Shown here in pieces: positions 37,527 through 47,022 of a DNA stretch of 64,000 bases (positions are counted from its first letter, which is position 1; every line of letters starts with the position of its first letter). This DNA is from Chlamydia pneumoniae TW-183 (GTDB lineage Bacteria > Chlamydiota > Chlamydiia > Chlamydiales > Chlamydiaceae). Location of the stretch: positions 744,001-808,000 of the forward strand of contig NC_005043.1 of the NCBI RefSeq assembly GCF_000007205.1, given 5' to 3'. The notes under the pieces were generated by a model. The model did not search any database. It was not told the DNA's origin and saw only the letters and a list, made by a program, of their open reading frames with translations. The translations under genes were made by a program, and so were the position numbers.

Positions 37527-38046
37527 GAAAAAAATGGCTGCGGCTTTAGATTTTTTTCATAAAGAAGTAAAGTCCTTTAGAACAGGAAAAGCTCATCCAG
37601 CATTAGTAGAAACTGTTGTAGTCGATGTTTATGGCACTACAATGCGTTTGTCTGATATCGCTTCGATTTCTGTTGCAGATCTTCGGCAATTGGTTATTTC
37701 TCCCTATGACGGGAACAATGCTTCTGCCATTGCAAAAGGAATTATTGCAGCGAATTTAAACTTACAGCCTGAAGTCGAAGGGTCTATTATTCGTATTAAG
37801 GTCCCTGAGCCTACTGCTGATTACCGACAAGAGATGATTAAGCAACTTCGCCGCAAGTGTGAAGAAGCTAAGATCAACGTTAGAAATATCCGCAGAGAAG
37901 CTAATGACAAGTTGAAAAAAGACTCGGCTCTTACAGAAGATGTTGTCAAAGGTAACGAGAAAAAAATTCAGGAGTTAACTGACAAGTTTTGCAAGCAGCT
38001 TGATGAGTTAACAAAGCAAAAAGAAGCTGAAATAGCTTCAATATAA
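37504..38046 (+). CDS. frr: Ribosome recycling factor
   Basis: The 180-residue, two-domain protein splits post-termination ribosomes with [15 protein letters not shown] and the C-terminal helix motif [21 protein letters not shown] (core) are diagnostic. It starts inside the end of pyrH, so it is probably coupled to it. Confidence 0.97.
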
Positions 38047-38063
38047 GTATACTTAGGGTTTTT

Positions 38064-38102
38064 CTTTTCCCTCTGACTTTTTTAGTCATAGAGAGGGAAA
38101 AG
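38064..38102 (+). terminator. Hairpin after the rpsB-frr operon
   Basis: CTTTTCCCTCT (38064-38074) pairs with AGAGGGAAAAG (38092-38102), extended inside by GACT/AGTC (38075-38078 with 38084-38087). The stem is long, but no T-run follows it, so it may be a weak terminator or a processing site before tRNA-Glu. Confidence 0.45.
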
Positions 38103-38143
38103 ATTGCTCTAAAGAGAGAAAATTAGTAACATTTATTCGTCTT

Positions 38144-38218
38144 GGCCCCATCGTCTAGCCTGGCCCAGGACATCGGATTTTCATTCCGGTAACAGGGGTT
38201 CGAATCCCCTTGGGGTCA
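38144..38218 (+). tRNA. tRNA-Glu (anticodon TTC)
   Basis: A 75-base cloverleaf. The acceptor GGCCCCA pairs with TGGGGTC (one G-T pair), the anticodon loop is TTTTCAT with anticodon TTC, and the T arm is AGGGGTTCGAATCCCCT. No encoded CCA. Confidence 0.96.
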
Positions 38219-38243
38219 AAGTATAAAATTAACAAGATATTTC

Positions 38244-38316
38244 GGGTCTTTAGCTCAGCGGTTAGAGCACCTCACTTTTAATGAGGGGGTCGAAGGTTCA
38301 AATCCTTCAAGACCCA
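38244..38316 (+). tRNA. tRNA-Lys (anticodon TTT)
   Basis: A 73-base cloverleaf. The acceptor GGGTCTT pairs with AAGACCC, the anticodon loop is CTTTTAA with anticodon TTT, and the T arm is GAAGGTTCAAATCCTTC. It lies 25 bases after tRNA-Glu, probably on the same transcript. Confidence 0.96.
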
Positions 38317-38418
38317 TTTAATGATTCTTGTTAACTTTATCTTTTCTAAAAAAAATCTTTTTCCCCTTAGTTCTATTTTTGCTATGTACTGAGTACCGAG
38401 CTTAATGGAACTTAACTC

Positions 38419-38934
38419 ATGGTTCACTCACCTACCCACCAATGTTATCATTGTCAACAGCCTGCCACCATATGCTATACAGAAATAGATAAGGATAAGG
38501 TTATACGCTCTTATGTATGCGCAACATGTCCTTGTCCTAGCCATTACTATAATAATGAGCACCTGAGTCTATCTAAAGGGGTTGGGGTTCTCACTTTAGA
38601 GTGCGGCAACTGTAAAACCGTATGGCATTCAAAGCAAGACGACGAACAACTGTTAGGCTGCCACCAATGTTATACAAATTTCAAAAATCAGATTACCAGC
38701 AAACTCAAAAGTGAGAGAGTGGTATCTTCATCCTTTACTATGGAGAAAGGCCAAGGCTCTCTTCATATAGGTCGAGCCCCTGGGGAAGCTTCCAATACAA
38801 ATCCTCTTTTAAAACTTATAGCATTAAATGAAGCTTTACAAGATACCTTAGAACGAGAGGACTACGAGCAAGCAGCAGTAATCCGAGATCAGATTAATCA
38901 TTTAAAAACCAAAAATCCAGATGACCCTTCCTAA
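38419..38934 (+). CDS. mcsA: McsA-like zinc-finger/UVR-domain protein
   Basis: A 171-residue protein with two CxxC zinc ribbons (CYHC and CATC near residues 9-37; CGNC and CHQC near 62-82). A C-terminal UVR motif follows (LNEALQDTLEREDYEQAAVIRDQ core, about 134-157). In Bacillus McsA activates the arginine kinase McsB and modulates ClpC. It overlaps the mcsB-like gene by 14 bases. All eight cysteines remain. No ctsR or clpC is adjacent. Confidence 0.85.
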   Translation: MVHSPTHQCYHCQQPATICYTEIDKDKVIRSYVCATCPCPSHYYNNEHLSLSKGVGVLTLECGNCKTVWHSKQDDEQLLGCHQCYTNFKNQITSKLKSERVVSSSFTMEKGQGSLHIGRAPGEASNTNPLLKLIALNEALQDTLEREDYEQAAVIRDQINHLKTKNPDDPS

Positions 38935-39997
38935 TGATTTACTAGAGACCTTAGTAAAGAGAAAAGAAAGTCCACAGGCAAACAAAGTGTGGCCTGTAAC
39001 TACATTTTCTTTAGCTAGAAATCTCTCTGTATCTAAGTTCCTTCCCTGTTTATCTAAAGAACAGAAATTAGAGATTCTCCAATTTATCACCTCTCATTTT
39101 AATCATATTGAAGGCTTTGGGGAATTTATAGTGCTTCCTCTAAAAGACACTCCCCTATGGCAGAAAGAGTTTCTACTTGAGCATTTTTTACTCCCTTATG
39201 ATTTGGTGGGGAACCCAGAAGGTGAGGCATTAGTAGTTAGCAGATCTGGAGACTTCTTAGCAGCTATAAATTTTCAAGATCATCTTGTTTTACATGGAAT
39301 TGATTTCCAAGGAAATGTTGAGAAAACTCTTGATCAACTTGTACAATTGGATAGTTATCTCCATAGCAAGTTATCTTTTGCTTTTTCTTCAGAATTTGGA
39401 TTTTTAACAACCAATCCTAAGAACTGTGGGACGGGGTTAAAAAGCCAATGTTTTCTGCATATTCCTGCGCTTCTATATTCTAAAGAATTTACCAATCTTA
39501 TTGATGAAGAGGTGGAGATAATTACTTCTAGTTTATTACTAGGGGTTACAGGATTTCCTGGCAATATTGTGGTATTATCGAATCGTTGTTCTTTAGGGCT
39601 CACTGAAGAACTGCTTCTTTCTTCTTTAAGGATTACTGCTTCCAAGCTCAGTGTTGCTGAGGTTGCAGCAAAAAAACGGCTTTCTGAGGAGAATTCTGGC
39701 GATTTAAAGAATCTTATCCTTCGTTCCTTAGGTCTACTTACCCATTCCTGCCAACTTGAGCTGAAAGAGACTCTAGATGCCTTGAGCTGGATACAACTGG
39801 GTATAGATTTAGGCTTGATTAAAGTAACCGAAAATCATCCCCTATGGAATCCATTATTTTGGCAAATACGTCGAGCACATCTTGCCTTGCAAAAACAAGC
39901 TGAAGACTCCCGGGATCTGCAAAAAGATACGATTTCACATTTAAGAGCTAGCGTATTGAAGGAGTTAACTAAAGGATTATCTCCTGAGAGTTTCTGA
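38921..39997 (+). CDS. mcsB: McsB-like phosphagen-kinase-fold protein, active site apparently degenerate
   Basis: A 358-residue protein with the fold of McsB protein-arginine kinase. LARNLSVSKFLP aligns with the N-terminal motif, and FGFLTTNPKNCGTGLKSQCFLHIPAL (core) with GYLTxCPTNxGTGxRASVxLHLPAL. Key residues differ: SSRIRLARNL reads VTTFSLARNL, losing both phosphate-binding arginines; NEEDH reads NFQDH; and GTGMR reads GTGLK. By family knowledge this should impair ATP binding and catalysis, so it may be a regulator or adaptor. It has been annotated as an arginine kinase in chlamydiae. It is coupled to mcsA. Confidence 0.85.
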   Translation: MTLPNDLLETLVKRKESPQANKVWPVTTFSLARNLSVSKFLPCLSKEQKLEILQFITSHFNHIEGFGEFIVLPLKDTPLWQKEFLLEHFLLPYDLVGNPEGEALVVSRSGDFLAAINFQDHLVLHGIDFQGNVEKTLDQLVQLDSYLHSKLSFAFSSEFGFLTTNPKNCGTGLKSQCFLHIPALLYSKEFTNLIDEEVEIITSSLLLGVTGFPGNIVVLSNRCSLGLTEELLLSSLRITASKLSVAEVAAKKRLSEENSGDLKNLILRSLGLLTHSCQLELKETLDALSWIQLGIDLGLIKVTENHPLWNPLFWQIRRAHLALQKQAEDSRDLQKDTISHLRASVLKELTKGLSPESF

Positions 39998-40029
39998 TAA
40001 AATTCTGAAGATATATTTTTAAAGAGAGA

Positions 40030-40102
40030 TGCCCAAAGCCGGGATCGAACCGACGACCTACACGTTACGAATGTGTTGCTCTACCAACTGAGCTATTTAG
40101 GC
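40030..40102 (-). tRNA. tRNA-Thr (anticodon CGT)
   Basis: A 73-base cloverleaf on the minus strand. The acceptor GCCTAAA pairs with TTTGGGC (one T-G pair), the anticodon loop is TTCGTAA with anticodon CGT, and the T loop is TTCGATC. No encoded CCA. It lies just past the terminator of the secretion operon. Confidence 0.96.
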
Positions 40103-40120
40103 ATGTCGTAGGAAGTAGGG

Positions 40121-40178
40121 AACAAAAAAGCCAAGAAAACATAAAGTTATACGGCCGACTCTACATCTTCTTGGCTTT
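40121..40178 (-). terminator. Terminator of the type III secretion operon
   Basis: AAAGCCAAGAA (40127-40137) and TTCTTGGCTTT (40168-40178) form a perfect 11-bp stem with a 30-base loop. On the minus strand it is followed by TTTG and more T-rich sequence. It stands 70 bases after the cdsC stop and separates the operon from tRNA-Thr. Confidence 0.7.
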
Positions 40179-40247
40179 CCCCCTGAATGCAACAGAGTCA
40201 GAAGCTATTCCACGGCGGAGAATATCATCTTCCTCTTTTATATACCA

Positions 40248-43007
40248 CTACTGAGCTTCTATTTCTATTATTTTAAAGTCACTTTCAGCCTGTAAAGAAG
40301 GAGGTCCTTGGCATTCAGGAGCATGGCGAGGGGCCACTTGCATGGATCCTTCATCAGCTTCCCAATTGTATCTGTATCCTTCCTTATTGGTAACACGAGT
40401 GCCTTCTTCAAAGCTACTAATCACCTTAGGCTTAATAAACATCATGATATTGCGTTTTTGCCTTTGGTCGATGGTACGGCTAAATAAACCACGAATTAAT
40501 GGTATGGAGTTTAGCAAAGGCACTCCTGAAACCACTTTTGTAGTTTTATCTCTGATATGCCCACTCATAACTAAGAAACAACCGTCGGGAATTTGTAAGC
40601 GTGTGGCTGCATAAGTTTTATCTGTGACAGGTGTTAGTGATCCAGACGCGGAATGTAATTCTGAGATCGTCTGTTCGATTTGTAGTGTAACTACATTGTT
40701 GGGAGCAACTGTAGAGGTAACGACAAGGTTCACTCCAATATCTTCATAATCGATATTTTGCGTTACAGTTCCTGTTTCTTGGATAATAGTATTTGTAGTT
40801 TGGTAAGGGACCGTTTGCCCTACAAAAAACGAAGCTTGTTGCGTATCCTGAGCCATGATTCTAGGATTCAAGACAATGACAGTATCTCCATCTTGATCTA
40901 AGGCACTTAATAAGCCTCCCAAAGTAAGGAAAGACTTCCCTTTATGACTTAGGACATTTCCGATGATTCCTAGACCGAATGCTGACGAAGAGTTCAGCAT
41001 ATCTGAGAACCCTGTCAATTGTCCTGGCGTAGGAAGAGGGATCGAACCAGGATTTGGCGTGCCGGGAGGGACAGTTGCTTTTGTAGGTGTGGCTATGCCA
41101 GTATTATTCAATAGTCCAGAAGCATAAGCTACTTTACTTTGTTCATCACCTAGGGCTACCCATTGCACTCCAAAGTCCCAGGATTTCTCTAAGCTGGTAT
41201 CTAGAATTAAAACTTCGATGTAAACCTGTTTAGGAGGTAAATCTAAACCGTTTAAGAGGCCAATAACTCTGTCGACATTCCCTTGGTTTCCGATAATAAC
41301 TATGGAGTTATTGACCTCTAACCACTGGATACTATTGAGAGTGTTAATGAAATCTTCGTCCATAGCTGTGGTTACATATAGATTGTAACCGATATCTTGG
41401 AGGGCATTAGCAATCACTTCTCCATTTTGATACTTCAGCTTGTACATAAAGAACCGCAAACTCTTAGGGCTCGTGGTTCCTGTTCCTCCCAAAGCCAAGG
41501 CAGTACTTGCAGGATCATCTAGGGTATGTGCCATTTCTGGGACATCTAAGGACTTCAGGAGCTGCTCTGCCTTATTTGCAAGACGTGGTGAAGAGACGAC
41601 GAAAATTTTGTTCGTTCCAGGTTGGATGAACATTTGGAAAGCATCATCTTCGGCCAGAGTACCAAGAACATCTTGGCAGTAGCTAACAAGAGCTGCGGGA
41701 TTGGCATATTTAACTTCGTATTCAGTCATGTCCACAGATGTGCCTGGGCAATCTAGAGCTGCTAGCAAATCACTGACTTTATCGACATTACCAGCAATAT
41801 CCGAGATGATAACATGACGAGTAGCTTCTGAAGCACTAACGATAGCATCATGGGAAAGTAAAGGTTGAATAATATTTACTGCTGCAGAGGGGCTGACGCT
41901 GTAAAGACGGAACACTCGGGTAACCACAACAGCTTCACACGTTTCTTTTAAGGAGCTGTCTGTGACTACTGTGGATAGCTTAGAAAGATGAGGATTACGA
42001 TAGATAAGGACGTTATTGCCTTGTTCAACAACCTTCAAGTCATGCATTTTTAAGACTTGTAGTAAGATTGTAGATAAATCATCTACAGAAGTAGGATCGT
42101 GGGAAACGATCGTGACATTGAATTGCAAATCGTTGCTATCAAAGACAAAGTTCGTTCCAGAAATTTTACTTACGAACTGCAACAACTCTAAAATAGAAAT
42201 GTCTTCAAAATTGACAGTATAGCCGTTATCTTTAAGGTCTTCACAGGTAAGTTCCCGCTTTGTCAATCGCTCTTTAACTTTTTCTTCTTCAGATTTGTCT
42301 TGAGGTACAGCCACTGTTGTTGCTGCTTTCTCGATTCCTGGCATAGAGGTCGAAGGACTTGCAACGTTTTTCTTCGAAGCGTGTGGTGTTGCTTGTGTTT
42401 TAGGTTGGACGTCTTTCTCTGTAACTGTGGAGGTTTGCTCTTCGAGTTGTTTTTTTATACTCAGATTGATAGCATTTACGGCTCTGCGAGCATAATTTTG
42501 TTTTTCTTCCCAAACCTGTATACTATCTAATTGTTCTTTAGAGGCGGCAGGTACAGGCTCTTCGACTTCTTGTGTTGGTAAGAAGCGTGGGGATCTTTTT
42601 ACATCGGCAGTAGTTCTACGCTCTGGTCGAGGTTTTTTTCTCTCTTCCAGTTCTTTCAGGGTGGTAGGTTTTGCTGGGAATGCGGATCCTGAAGTCTTTT
42701 GGAAAGTTTTATCTTGGGTTGCGTCGAATTTAGAGAAGACTTTACTGGGGATAGAACCTGGAGTGGTTTTCTTGGTATGACTTTTCTTTGCTGAAAGTGA
42801 GGCTGCTGAATTTTTAGGACAAGCAGCTAACTTTTCATCTCTAAGATTGTGTTTTACATTTGCCGAGGTCTCTGTAGGCCTCTGGGAACTTACACCAAGT
42901 AAAACTAAATCTAAAAAAAAGAGACCACTTAAAATCCCGATCTTTTTTTTCTTTTTTTTGATGCCTTGCAAGATTTTTCTTCCAATGTTCAATATCACAG
43001 TTTTCAC
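40248..43007 (-). CDS. cdsC: Type III secretion outer-membrane secretin
   Basis: SctC/YscC family ring protein. The 919-residue product has a lysine-rich N-terminus with a hydrophobic segment (about 24-40), then some 220 disordered, charged residues not found in typical YscC. Periplasmic N-domains (about 265-620) follow, then the secretin core with VLNPRIMAQDTQQASFFVGQ (core) and the C-terminal VPLLNSIPLIRGLFS signature. Most SctC proteins are about 500-600 residues; the excess is the N-terminal linker. It overlaps pkn5 by four bases and is the last gene of the operon. Confidence 0.95.
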   Translation of the reverse strand: MKTVILNIGRKILQGIKKKKKKIGILSGLFFLDLVLLGVSSQRPTETSANVKHNLRDEKLAACPKNSAASLSAKKSHTKKTTPGSIPSKVFSKFDATQDKTFQKTSGSAFPAKPTTLKELEERKKPRPERRTTADVKRSPRFLPTQEVEEPVPAASKEQLDSIQVWEEKQNYARRAVNAINLSIKKQLEEQTSTVTEKDVQPKTQATPHASKKNVASPSTSMPGIEKAATTVAVPQDKSEEEKVKERLTKRELTCEDLKDNGYTVNFEDISILELLQFVSKISGTNFVFDSNDLQFNVTIVSHDPTSVDDLSTILLQVLKMHDLKVVEQGNNVLIYRNPHLSKLSTVVTDSSLKETCEAVVVTRVFRLYSVSPSAAVNIIQPLLSHDAIVSASEATRHVIISDIAGNVDKVSDLLAALDCPGTSVDMTEYEVKYANPAALVSYCQDVLGTLAEDDAFQMFIQPGTNKIFVVSSPRLANKAEQLLKSLDVPEMAHTLDDPASTALALGGTGTTSPKSLRFFMYKLKYQNGEVIANALQDIGYNLYVTTAMDEDFINTLNSIQWLEVNNSIVIIGNQGNVDRVIGLLNGLDLPPKQVYIEVLILDTSLEKSWDFGVQWVALGDEQSKVAYASGLLNNTGIATPTKATVPPGTPNPGSIPLPTPGQLTGFSDMLNSSSAFGLGIIGNVLSHKGKSFLTLGGLLSALDQDGDTVIVLNPRIMAQDTQQASFFVGQTVPYQTTNTIIQETGTVTQNIDYEDIGVNLVVTSTVAPNNVVTLQIEQTISELHSASGSLTPVTDKTYAATRLQIPDGCFLVMSGHIRDKTTKVVSGVPLLNSIPLIRGLFSRTIDQRQKRNIMMFIKPKVISSFEEGTRVTNKEGYRYNWEADEGSMQVAPRHAPECQGPPSLQAESDFKIIEIEAQ

Positions 43008-44512
43008 CGGATTCTTTTTAAGCTAATGAGCGTTGAGGGAGAGTTACTTCCGTGCTGACGACTTTGTATTCCACCATGTATGCTCTCTATGGGACAGAAT
43101 ATAGCTTTTTGCCTTCTATCTTGCAACTCTGCGAGTGATAGGGTTTTTAAGGATGCAACAGATTCTTCTAATTCCAGCGTACACACTACAGCTTCATCAC
43201 CTATTTCCCATGCAACCTTGGTTTCTCGAATTTGTAAAGAAGTAATTTTCCCTAATCCTGGGGAAAAGCTCTCAAAGTCTTGGACAACCCTTCCCTGTCT
43301 TTTTATCCAGAAAACGGTTTTCCCACAAGCTACCCAAGAGAGTTCCTTATTTTCTTTCGAAATTTCGAGGCAGAGTATAGAGATACCCATTTCATCTATG
43401 GGTATTTTCATGCGAATCAAGCACTCATTGATTTCGCATACTCTATCTAAAAGAGGTCGCTGTAGATCTTGTTGGCAGACTAAACTTTTTACAACAGACA
43501 AAGCTATAGTTGCATTACTTATAGGACTGTAACCTAACCACAGATTAAAAACATCTCCTTCAAGCAACGTATCATATGCATGAGGATACAAGGGATATCC
43601 TTGATGATAGAGAACTCCGGATATAAAATCTGGAAACCTCAGAGTTTCTGGGGCTAACCAAAATCGTTGTGTTTGCAGCTGTTCATAGAGAGCTACCGTG
43701 TGATCTTTAATACGTAGATCTTCTTGCATGTCTCCAGACATGCGATAGTGATGTATATCCTGGATAAACTCTCGGGTCGAGCTGTAGCGATTATTAGGAG
43801 AAGGCTGTAACGCTTTTGCTAAAATTTTACTTATTCTTTCGGGCACTAATGAAAGAAAGACGCGTCCTAAAGAAAGGTGCCCTAAGATCAACTCATAAGC
43901 TAACAAACCTAAAGCATAAATATCCGAAGCGGGAGAATGAGACTCCCCTTGGCGTTGTTCTGGACTCATATAATAAGGAGTTCCGATAACGCTAGGATGT
44001 GCTCTCTGTATTTCCGTATCCCAATCAGCGAGTCCGAAATCTATGAGTTTGATTTTACCCTGAGGAGTGATGAGAATATTTTCAGGCTTGATATCTTTAT
44101 GTAGAATATTCCGACTATGGAGGTGCTCCAAAGCTTGAGCAATATCAAAGATAATATCTATGGCTTGTGGCAAAGAGATAAATTGCGCGAGGATATACTC
44201 TCTTAAAGAGATCCCTTCTATATACTCCATAGCAATGTAGAGGCAATCTTGCCATTTGCCATAGCGATGGAACTTAACAATATTAGGATGAGTAATTTGA
44301 TGGAGGCTCTGTGCTTCCTTAAGAAAATTATAGACAGAGCGACTCGTGAACGAGGGGGAAGGAGAAAAAACTTTTATGACTGTAGAATGGCGTGTTTCAG
44401 GATGTAGACCATGAACAACTCTACTTCTTAATTTTTTACTCAATATTTTTTTAACATGATATCCGCCAATCACCTGAGGTTCAGGAAGAGGGATGCCACC
44501 ACGACAATCCAT
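43004..44512 (-). CDS. pkn5: Serine/threonine protein kinase Pkn5
   Basis: A Hanks-type kinase with an uncharacterised C-terminal part, 502 residues. It has VIK (Lys47), HKDIKPEN (138-145, catalytic Asp140), DFG (158-160) and MSPEQ in the activation segment. The glycine-rich loop is not recognisable (ILSKKLRSRVVH in its place), so ATP binding may be weak. There is no membrane helix. Its place between cdsQ and cdsC inside the secretion operon suggests a secreted or secretion-related kinase. Confidence 0.92.
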   Translation of the reverse strand: MDCRGGIPLPEPQVIGGYHVKKILSKKLRSRVVHGLHPETRHSTVIKVFSPSPSFTSRSVYNFLKEAQSLHQITHPNIVKFHRYGKWQDCLYIAMEYIEGISLREYILAQFISLPQAIDIIFDIAQALEHLHSRNILHKDIKPENILITPQGKIKLIDFGLADWDTEIQRAHPSVIGTPYYMSPEQRQGESHSPASDIYALGLLAYELILGHLSLGRVFLSLVPERISKILAKALQPSPNNRYSSTREFIQDIHHYRMSGDMQEDLRIKDHTVALYEQLQTQRFWLAPETLRFPDFISGVLYHQGYPLYPHAYDTLLEGDVFNLWLGYSPISNATIALSVVKSLVCQQDLQRPLLDRVCEINECLIRMKIPIDEMGISILCLEISKENKELSWVACGKTVFWIKRQGRVVQDFESFSPGLGKITSLQIRETKVAWEIGDEAVVCTLELEESVASLKTLSLAELQDRRQKAIFCPIESIHGGIQSRQHGSNSPSTLISLKRIR

Positions 44513-44527
44513 AAATCCAATCTTTCT

Positions 44528-45643
44528 TTATACCTCTAAAACGCGAATACCTAAAACATCTCCTAGAGCGATAATTTCTCCCCTACCGACCTTAGCTCCA
44601 TCTAAAATGATATCCACACCGTATGCTGGATGGTTTCCCAAGCTCAATATACTTCCCAAGTTCAATTTTATAAATTCACTGACTGCTAAGGAATATCTTG
44701 CAACTTCGACTACGAGTCTACTGTATCCAGGGAGGGGAGCTGCGGAAGCTTGTGGATTTTCAGGAAGAGGAGGGTCTTCATGAGTTAGGTTAGGGTAACT
44801 GGTAATTTTAAATTCTCCAGAGGAGGGCGTTAAGAAACGGCCACCAAAAAACTGATGTTTTTGCACTGTGAGTAAAGCGCCGCTTTCTTCGGTTTCAGGA
44901 TCATAAAGACAGCTATCTAACATAATGAATGATCCTGGGACTACCTGATGCCATTCTTCTTGAGTTAGCTGAGAATACCCGACTTCTACAGAAAGAGAGA
45001 TCTGCTGCGTTTGATCTATATTATGAAGATCCGACTCATCATGGAGACCTGAGAAAAACTTCTGACAACTTTGGAAGGTATCTTCTGGCAATAACAGACG
45101 ACATCGAACATTTTTTCCATCTAGGCGCAGAGAAATATCTACGACTTGGAAAGAGCCTTGCAGACTTGTAGCTGTAAATATAGCATCCCCTCCGACTTTG
45201 GCAGACAAAGAGGGCACCCACTGGAGCTCTTCAAATAATTTACAGGCTTCGGCGACAAAATAATAATGGAACCCTAGGAGCTTATCTTTTTCATAGAAAT
45301 ATGAAGCAAGGCTGGCATCATCAAATACTGCTACCATGAGCTCCTGAAGGTCTTCTTCTGATGTTAGGAACAACAGATTTTCTACTTCCCAAGGTTGGAC
45401 TACCATAGGTTGTATTAGAAGATGCACGCCGAATTCTTTCGTAGCTTCTACAGCAGTTATAGATCCACGAAACTTTATAGAAACCTGGACATCTTCAAGT
45501 CGAAATTTCTCTCTAATTTTATGTTGGCACAGTTCCTTAGGAAACTCAGGAGCAGCAACCTGCTCCTCAGTCTTCCCTAGGGAACTTAAAAAATTATTCC
45601 GAGATTTTAGCCAACTTGCACTAGAATCGGCTGCTACTGCCAT
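44528..45643 (-). CDS. cdsQ: Type III secretion C-ring protein
   Basis: SctQ/FliN family sorting-platform protein, 371 residues. The C-terminal SpoA domain is clear (LAVSEFIKLNLGSILSLGN and the final KVGRGEIIALGDVLGIRVLEV, core near 350-371). The N-terminal two thirds are poorly conserved, as is normal for YscQ. Cytoplasmic; binds the ATPase through a stator. It lies 15 bases upstream of pkn5 and 9 bases after cdsP. Confidence 0.92.
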   Translation of the reverse strand: MAVAADSSASWLKSRNNFLSSLGKTEEQVAAPEFPKELCQHKIREKFRLEDVQVSIKFRGSITAVEATKEFGVHLLIQPMVVQPWEVENLLFLTSEEDLQELMVAVFDDASLASYFYEKDKLLGFHYYFVAEACKLFEELQWVPSLSAKVGGDAIFTATSLQGSFQVVDISLRLDGKNVRCRLLLPEDTFQSCQKFFSGLHDESDLHNIDQTQQISLSVEVGYSQLTQEEWHQVVPGSFIMLDSCLYDPETEESGALLTVQKHQFFGGRFLTPSSGEFKITSYPNLTHEDPPLPENPQASAAPLPGYSRLVVEVARYSLAVSEFIKLNLGSILSLGNHPAYGVDIILDGAKVGRGEIIALGDVLGIRVLEV

Positions 45644-45652
45644 AAAGTACCT

Positions 45653-46495
45653 TTATAAACGTGCTTCTTCGATTTTATAAGAATCTTGTTCTTTATCGTC
45701 TTGTTTTTGTTTTTGATTCTGATCTCTTTGATCTTTCTCTTCTCTATGACGGATCGTAGATGCAATCATATGTAGAGGAGTTTGTACCTCTTCAATTTTA
45801 GGAAGCTGTACTAAAAGATTTCCAACTGAGAATTCTTTTAATGTGAGTTGATGACCTTTTAAAGCACTTACCAATGAAGAAAGTTGGCTAGGGTTATTCG
45901 TTACAAGGTCTGCAGCTTCTGCCATTTGTGTAGCATCTACAAAACTTGAGAACTTAACGGAAAGATCCTGTCCAGATTGCACTAATGTAAGATTAGCTCC
46001 AACAAAGGCTTCAGGCACACTAGAACTAGCATCTAATACCAACTCTACAAGTTGCTCACCGTTGATTTCTGAAATCACCATAGATTCTACAGTAGAAAGT
46101 ATGATATTTTCTATCCACTGTGTATCGATACTACTAACAGCTATGGGAGCGACTTCTACAACAGCTTCTGCTGATCCAGCTGCTGCGATATCTATAAGAG
46201 ACATACCTGCAAAGGCGTTCTCAGCAAGGCAAAATTCTTGAGATTCTTGCTCTTCCTCTTTGGATCCTACTTCAGCAATCTCATCATCAACTCGCTTCTC
46301 TTCATCAGCAAATTTTCTAGATTCTGTACGTGTATTTCCTTTACTTGAGGTTGTTTTCTCTTGTCGTGTTTGCTTTCCTTCCAAAGAAAATACTTTTACA
46401 TCACGACTATCTCTAGGTTCAGGAGAGTTCTGGTATACAGTGTGATTGTCTGTTTTAGCGCTATATAATGATTCTGCTGTTTTCTTTAATTCCAT
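45653..46495 (-). CDS. cdsP: Probable needle-length/substrate-switch protein (SctP-like)
   Basis: The 280-residue product has a charged, disordered N-terminal half rich in Glu/Lys/Ser and a C-terminal domain (about 165-245, NLTLVQSGQDLSVKF...SSLVSALKGHQLTLKEFSVG). That domain resembles the FliK/YscP hook-length domain. The tail is strongly charged (KDQRDQNQKQKQDDKEQD). Position between cdsO and cdsQ is exactly where SctP lies in other systems. Sequence similarity alone is weak; the call leans on gene order. Confidence 0.75.
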   Translation of the reverse strand: MELKKTAESLYSAKTDNHTVYQNSPEPRDSRDVKVFSLEGKQTRQEKTTSSKGNTRTESRKFADEEKRVDDEIAEVGSKEEEQESQEFCLAENAFAGMSLIDIAAAGSAEAVVEVAPIAVSSIDTQWIENIILSTVESMVISEINGEQLVELVLDASSSVPEAFVGANLTLVQSGQDLSVKFSSFVDATQMAEAADLVTNNPSQLSSLVSALKGHQLTLKEFSVGNLLVQLPKIEEVQTPLHMIASTIRHREEKDQRDQNQKQKQDDKEQDSYKIEEARL

Positions 46496-46498
46496 GAA

Positions 46499-47005
46499 CT
46501 AGCTTCCCCCTGATTCACGTTTTTTTTTCTGGCGCAGTTGGAAAAGCAGCTGCCCCATCTCGTCTTGTTCTTTTTCTTCAGCGCGAGCTTCTTCTTTGAG
46601 AGCTTCTTTCATCCATTCTTCTTTATGGAGTCGTGTTTTCTCTTCTTCTTTTCTACGCTTCGCTAAATTTACTTCTGCTTTTTCGAGTTCTTTAGAAGCA
46701 GCAAGCACAACTTCTTTTTGTTTGTTGACTTTCTCTTCTTCTTCCGAAAGCTGTACTGCAACCACTTTAATGTACGATTTTATCTGTAAGACGGCGTCGC
46801 TTGTTGTACCTTCGTCCAACAAATCGCGGAGTTGTTGGATTTTTTGCATATAGTGATTTTTAACTTTATCGCGTTCAGCTTCTTTCTCTCGTAATTTCTC
46901 TTGTTCTATTTCTAAAAGACGTCGTTTTTCTTTAACAACTTTTTCTGCTCTATCTACACGATCCTTTTTAATCGCTAAAACAGGCTCTAGTGGATATTTT
47001 GCCAC
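46499..47005 (-). CDS. cdsO: Type III secretion stalk protein (SctO)
   Basis: A 168-residue protein that is almost entirely charged coiled coil, as in YscO/FliJ. These form the central stalk of the ATPase. It lies directly after cdsN (17 bases) and 3 bases before cdsP. Poor sequence conservation is normal for the family; coiled-coil content and order support the call. Confidence 0.85.
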   Translation of the reverse strand: MAKYPLEPVLAIKKDRVDRAEKVVKEKRRLLEIEQEKLREKEAERDKVKNHYMQKIQQLRDLLDEGTTSDAVLQIKSYIKVVAVQLSEEEEKVNKQKEVVLAASKELEKAEVNLAKRRKEEEKTRLHKEEWMKEALKEEARAEEKEQDEMGQLLFQLRQKKKRESGGS

Positions 47006-47022
47006 AGCATACTACTCTTTAT

